From Deltaproteobacteria bacterium (lineage in GTDB: Bacteria > Desulfobacterota_B > Binatia > Bin18), in the NCBI GenBank assembly GCA_012271025.1, contig JAAXHF010000541.1, forward strand, positions 1 to 23,450: a stretch of 23,450 nt of DNA, in the 5' to 3' direction. Every line of letters starts with the position of its first letter. Position 1 is the stretch's first letter. The position numbers and the translations under genes are program-made. This document shows positions 19,902 through 23,450 of this stretch, piece after piece. The notes under the pieces were generated by a model. It ran no database searches. It was not told the DNA's origin and saw only the letters and a program-made list of their open reading frames with translations.

Positions 19902-20061
19902 TCACCTCGATATCTCAAGCCGTGGATCGTGCGTCACGGCCTCCCTGCGCGTCAATGAACGGGCATGTGATTGATTCTGCTGAGATTTTGGAGTAGAGGG
20001 GACTAAACCTTCACCTGACGCTGTGAATCTGTAAACCTCGGCGTACAAAGGCGCTTGTTTC

Positions 20062-21276
20062 ATGGATATTGGACTCGGTATTGCTCTGCTGGCCGGCTTT
20101 CTGTCATTCGCCTCGCCGTGTGTCCTGCCCATTGTTCCCGGTTATCTGACCTTTATTACCGGTCTGAGCTTTGAGGAGCTGAGTGAGGGGCGGTCACGGG
20201 TCATGCTGGGCGCGATGCTCAAAAGCTTGCCGTTCGTGCTGGGGTTCTCGCTGGTGTTTATCGCCCTGGGCGCGGGCGCGTCGGCCCTGAGCGCTCTGCT
20301 GCGCGCCCATCTCGGTCTGCTCAAGGGCGTGGCCGGCATCGGCATCATGCTGCTCGGACTCCACCTGACCGGGCTGCTGCCCATCCCCGGCTTGTTGCGC
20401 GAGCGCCGTTTTTCCGGCCAGGACACGCCGCCCGGCATGGTCCGGGCGTTTGTTGCCGGGCTGCTGTTTGCCTTTGGCTGGACGCCGTGTGTGGGGCCGA
20501 TCCTGGCCGCGATTCTGGCCCTGGCGGCAACGGCGGATACCCTGAGTCAAGGGGTGTTGCTGCTGGCCGTGTATTCGCTCGGTCTGGGTATCCCGTTTGT
20601 CCTGTCGGCCGTTTTTCTAAACGGTTTTTTGACCGTCTTCGGTGGGCTGAAAGGCCATCTGCGGCGGCTTGAGGTTACCAGCGGCGTATTGCTGATGGTG
20701 GTCGGTATCCTGGTCTTCAGCGACAGGATGGCGTGGATTTCCTCGCGGCTGACCTTCCTCAACCCTGAAGAACTGCTGGTTGCCGAGACGTCCGAGCCGG
20801 CCGCCTCGGCGGCGCTCACGCCGACGGATGAGCATTACGGCAGCTACAATTTCACCCTGACCACCATTGATCGTGAGCAGGTCAGCCTGGCCGACTACCA
20901 CGGCAAGGTCGTCCTGGTCAACTTCTGGGCGACCTGGTGCGGTCCGTGTGTGGTCGAGACGCCGGCTCTGGTGCGCATGTACAACAAGTATAAGAACCAG
21001 GGCTTTGCGGTCATTGGCGTGGCCCTCCAGAGCGAAGAGGACGGGGTGCGGGAGTTTGCCGACAGATATCACATTCCGTACGCCGTCGGGCGGGATACCG
21101 AGCAGGCCATCGGTATGCGCTACCAGGTCTTTGCCCTGCCCACCAGCTTTTTGTTCGCGCCCGACGGCACGATCAAGCGGGCGTTTACCGGCTTTATCGC
21201 CGAAGAGGTCCTCGAAGCCGAGCTGAAAAACATGCTGCCGGTCCGGCCATCCCAGCGTATTGCCCGTCAACCCTAG
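20062..21276 (+). CDS. CcdA/DsbD-type membrane thiol transporter fused to a TlpA-like thioredoxin domain
   Basis: A 404-residue fusion that moves reducing power from the cytoplasm to the periplasm. Residues 1-225 form the CcdA-like domain with about six membrane helices and the two redox cysteines: Cys20 in ASPCVLPIVPGY and Cys143 in GWTPCVGP. A linker (about 235-258) leads to a thioredoxin fold at 259-392 with WCGPC at Cys293/Cys296 and the cis-proline at Pro360 (ALPTSF). The periplasmic module could receive electrons directly from the membrane domain. Such proteins serve cytochrome c maturation or disulfide reduction, which suits a genome with many c-type hemes nearby. AAGGCG lies about 9 bases before the ATG. 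Confidence 0.93.
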   Translation: MDIGLGIALLAGFLSFASPCVLPIVPGYLTFITGLSFEELSEGRSRVMLGAMLKSLPFVLGFSLVFIALGAGASALSALLRAHLGLLKGVAGIGIMLLGLHLTGLLPIPGLLRERRFSGQDTPPGMVRAFVAGLLFAFGWTPCVGPILAAILALAATADTLSQGVLLLAVYSLGLGIPFVLSAVFLNGFLTVFGGLKGHLRRLEVTSGVLLMVVGILVFSDRMAWISSRLTFLNPEELLVAETSEPAASAALTPTDEHYGSYNFTLTTIDREQVSLADYHGKVVLVNFWATWCGPCVVETPALVRMYNKYKNQGFAVIGVALQSEEDGVREFADRYHIPYAVGRDTEQAIGMRYQVFALPTSFLFAPDGTIKRAFTGFIAEEVLEAELKNMLPVRPSQRIARQP

Positions 21277-21295
21277 AGAGAGTGGGGGAAGAGCC

Positions 21296-21742
21296 ATGAT
21301 CCAGGGGATTTTTCACATCAATATCAACGTGACCGACTTTGAGCGCTCGCTCGAATTTTACCAGATGCTGGGCTTCAAAGTCGTGGCCGACCTGGGCGAA
21401 GGCGGAAGCCAGGCTCTGAATGCGGGGCTGCGGATTCCGGACGGACGGGGCAGGGCGGCTCTGCTGATGCTGGGCGAGGACCCGCACGCCACGCGCATCG
21501 ACCTGATCGAGTGGAAGAACCCCAAGACTGCCGGCCAGGCCTACCCGCACCTCTACCACGTGGGCATGGCCCGCCTGGCGTTGAAGACCAAAAACCTGCC
21601 CCAGGTCTACGAAGACCTCAAGGCCAGAGGCGTCGAGTTTTTCTCAGAGCCCCAAGAACTCCACTTTCCCAATCAGGGCCGGGCCAGTTTTGTGTGTTTC
21701 ACCGACCCGGACGGCACCATCCTTGAGCTGATTGATTTCTAG
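21296..21742 (+). CDS. VOC-family metalloenzyme (glyoxalase/dioxygenase superfamily)
   Basis: A 148-residue vicinal-oxygen-chelate protein with two beta-alpha-beta-beta-beta modules. The first is FHININVTDFERSLEFYQML and the second is YHVGMARLALKTKNLPQVYE, ending in FVCFTDPDGTILELIDF. A full His/Glu/His/Glu metal set can be placed at His7, Glu72, His88 and Glu144, so it is likely an active metal enzyme. The reaction (glyoxalase I, epimerase, dioxygenase) is not determined. ATG 21296 follows GGGGGAAGAG and fits the family start. An upstream GTG-type start at 21260 overlaps the preceding gene. The neighbouring carboxyltransferase gene raises methylmalonyl-CoA epimerase as an option, but the family motifs are not specific enough. 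Confidence 0.88.
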   Translation: MIQGIFHININVTDFERSLEFYQMLGFKVVADLGEGGSQALNAGLRIPDGRGRAALLMLGEDPHATRIDLIEWKNPKTAGQAYPHLYHVGMARLALKTKNLPQVYEDLKARGVEFFSEPQELHFPNQGRASFVCFTDPDGTILELIDF

Positions 21743-21745
21743 CCT

Positions 21746-21922
21746 ATGCCGACAGCCACGGCCAAGACCAAACGGATCTACAGGGTCATCTTCTCGAATC
21801 ACGGCCAAGTCCACGAAGTCTACGCCAAGAGCGTCAGCCAGGGCAGCCTGTTTGGCTGTGTTGAGGTTGAAGGGCTGCTCTTTGGCGAAAAGACCAGCCT
21901 GGTCGTCGATCCCTCTGGCTAG
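21746..21922 (+). CDS. DUF1820-like small protein, short form
   Basis: A 58-residue protein starting three bases after the VOC gene stop. It contains KRIYRVIFSNHGQVHEVYAK, SVSQGSLFGCVEVEGLLFGE and KTSLVVDPS. This matches the first half of DUF1820 proteins as I remember them: K/R-IYRVIF, then VYA..VSQGSL, FVEVE, and V-DP-S. That family is usually about 100 residues and continues after DPSEE with a segment rich in charged residues and a HAVIRIDEV-type end. Here a TAG follows DPSG, and no frame downstream restores the missing half before the next gene. It is either a short variant or a truncated gene. Function of the family is unknown. Confidence 0.65.
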   Translation: MPTATAKTKRIYRVIFSNHGQVHEVYAKSVSQGSLFGCVEVEGLLFGEKTSLVVDPSG

Positions 21923-21970
21923 AATCCTCTCCACGCCTTACCCCTCCTGCCGATAGAGAGAACGCGCGTC

Positions 21971-23450
21971 ATGAGTTGGCAAAAAGAAGTGGACAGCATA
22001 GAACTCCGCCGCCGACTGGCCCTCGAACACGGCGGTCCGGAAGCGGTCAAGCAGCAGCACGCCAAGGGACGGCTGACCATCCGCGAGCGCTGTACCGGGC
22101 TGCTCGACGAGGGCTCGTTTCGTGAGCAGGGGCGCATTGCGGGCTATTCGGAAACGGATGAGAACGGCGAGTTGCGGATCTTCTCGCCGGCCAACTATGT
22201 GTTGGGCTTCGGCAAGATTGACGGTCGGCCGTGCGTGGTCGGCGGCGAAGACTTTACCCTGCGGGGCGGCTCACCCACGCCGGCCGGCCTGCGCAAGAGC
22301 GTCTTTATTGAAGAGTTGGCCGCCCAGTACCGCATCCCGCTGATCCGTTTTCTGGAGGGTGGCGGGGGCAGTGTGCCGCGCGGCAAAGGCCAGGGCGGTG
22401 GCGACGGTGGCAGCGCGGCCAACGCGCCGCACCGTTTCATGTCGGTCATGCAGGCCATGAGCATGGTCCCGGTCGTGTCGGCTGCGGTCGGGGCGGTGGC
22501 CGGCTTGCCCGCAGCCAGACTCGTGGCCTCGCACTTTTCGGTCATGACCAAAGCGACCGCCCAGGTCATGATTGCCGGCCCGGCGATTGTCGAACGGGCG
22601 TTTGGCCGCCTGTACACCAAAGAAGAGCTGGGCGGACCCCAGGTCCACCTCAGCAGTGGGGTGGTCGATAATGTGGCCGATGACGAACACGGGGTGTTGG
22701 ACCTGATCCGGCGCTTCCTCAGCTATCTGCCGAGCAACATCTGGGAGACCCCGCCGCTGACGGCGTGCGACGACGACCCCAAGCGGCAGGACGAAGCGCT
22801 GCTGTCGATCATTCCCCACAACCGGCGCCGGGCGTATGCCATCCGCCGGATTATTGAGGCGGTTGTTGACCGCGGCTCTTTTTTCGAGTTGGCGCCGCTG
22901 TACGGACAGTCACAGGTCACCGGGCTGGCCCGGCTCAATGGCCATCCGGTCGGAATCATGGCCAACGATCCGATGTGGTTTGCCGGAGCCATGACTGCGG
23001 ACGGCGCCCAGAAAGTGCGCCGTTTTGTCGACCTGTGCGATACCTTTCATCTGCCGGTGGTGAGTCTGGTTGATGAACCGGGTTTCATGATCGGTCCCGA
23101 GGCCGAACAGGCGGCCACGATTCGTCACGGCACGGCCACTCTGTTTGCCATCATGCAGTCGAGCGTGCCCTGGATTTCGGTCATCGTGCGCAAAATGTAC
23201 GGGGTGGCCGGTGCCGCCCACTTTGCCTCGGGCAGCACGGTCCTGGCCTGGCCGTCGGCCGAGTCCGGCGCCCTGCCGATTGAGGGCGGCGTGGCGGTGG
23301 CGTTTCGGCGTGAGATTGCCGCCGCGCCCGACCCGGATGCCAAACGGCGCGAGATCGAAGAGCGCATCGCGGCCCAGCGCAACCCCTACTCCCGAGCCGA
23401 GAATTTCAGCGTCCACGATCTCATTGATCCCCGCCACACGCGTCCGGCCC
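21971..23450 (+). CDS. Acyl-CoA carboxylase carboxyltransferase subunit, 3' partial
   Basis: The open frame runs from ATG 21971 to the window edge, giving 493 residues of an expected ~510-540. It is the carboxyltransferase component of a biotin-dependent acyl-CoA carboxylase (propionyl/acetyl/methylcrotonyl type). It carries KGRLTIRERCTGLLDEGSF at 32-50, then GKIDGRPCVVGGEDFTLRGGS, the glycine-rich active-site loop FLEGGGGSVPRGKGQ, the C-half start RIIEAVVDRGSFFELAP, and VSLVDEPGFMIGPEAE. Where propionyl-CoA enzymes usually have MGPEGAVNI, this protein reads ALPIEGGVAVAF, so the substrate or biotin interface may differ. The biotin carboxylase/carrier partner is not in the window. AGAGAG upstream is a weak ribosome-binding site. 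Confidence 0.92.
   Translation, partial: MSWQKEVDSIELRRRLALEHGGPEAVKQQHAKGRLTIRERCTGLLDEGSFREQGRIAGYSETDENGELRIFSPANYVLGFGKIDGRPCVVGGEDFTLRGGSPTPAGLRKSVFIEELAAQYRIPLIRFLEGGGGSVPRGKGQGGGDGGSAANAPHRFMSVMQAMSMVPVVSAAVGAVAGLPAARLVASHFSVMTKATAQVMIAGPAIVERAFGRLYTKEELGGPQVHLSSGVVDNVADDEHGVLDLIRRFLSYLPSNIWETPPLTACDDDPKRQDEALLSIIPHNRRRAYAIRRIIEAVVDRGSFFELAPLYGQSQVTGLARLNGHPVGIMANDPMWFAGAMTADGAQKVRRFVDLCDTFHLPVVSLVDEPGFMIGPEAEQAATIRHGTATLFAIMQSSVPWISVIVRKMYGVAGAAHFASGSTVLAWPSAESGALPIEGGVAVAFRREIAAAPDPDAKRREIEERIAAQRNPYSRAENFSVHDLIDPRHTRPA

Overview
The window is GC-rich, densely coded DNA from an aerobic Gram-negative bacterium. Evidence for this is a Tsx/OmpK-type outer-membrane porin, periplasmic c-type cytochromes, a PQQ dehydrogenase, and an alternative complex III. 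The gene mix recalls uncultured lineages such as Tectomicrobia/Entotheonella or Binatota-like bacteria, but no rRNA or marker gene is present, so this placement is only an inference.

Layout. (1) 1-3051: a CoA-metabolism operon with a 5'-truncated crotonase, an AMP-forming acyl-CoA synthetase and a second crotonase whose second catalytic glutamate is replaced. (2) 3098-4084: iron/redox genes, namely a 36-residue desulforedoxin-like protein, a terminator, then a BolA-family protein followed by a CGFS monothiol glutaredoxin. (3) 4193-6128: an accessory island of small genes. It holds two unknown small ORFs, an AT-richer two-gene module (a small putative partner overlapping a PIN-domain protein), a small antitoxin-like protein, and a DUF433 antitoxin-like gene followed by only the tail of a probable toxin. 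The island also carries a 60-bp relic of a YVTN beta-propeller gene and two copies of a ~30-bp imperfect repeat. (4) 6184-6980: a Tsx/OmpK-like porin gene broken by one frameshift.

(5) 11085-6988, minus strand: a four-gene PQQ alcohol-oxidation operon. It encodes a quinoprotein dehydrogenase with the extra Asp that marks lanthanide-type enzymes, a MoxJ/XoxJ-like binding protein, a small cytochrome c with an unusual CxxxCH heme motif, and a YVTN beta-propeller. (6) 11246-18454, plus strand and divergent from (5): a complete alternative complex III operon, actA-actB-actCD-actE-actF, with ActC and ActD fused. Inferred logic: the dehydrogenase passes electrons from an alcohol to its cytochrome, the Act complex passes quinol electrons to periplasmic carriers, and both could meet at a terminal oxidase that is not in the window.

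(7) 18713-19284: a higBA toxin-antitoxin pair on the minus strand with a palindromic operator inside its probable promoter. (8) 19285-19670: a noncoding stretch with a long REP-like hairpin. (9) 19671-23450: a small membrane protein, a CcdA-thioredoxin fusion, a VOC metalloenzyme, a short DUF1820 protein, and an acyl-CoA carboxylase carboxyltransferase that runs off the end. No tRNA, rRNA, CRISPR array, transposase or replication origin was seen.
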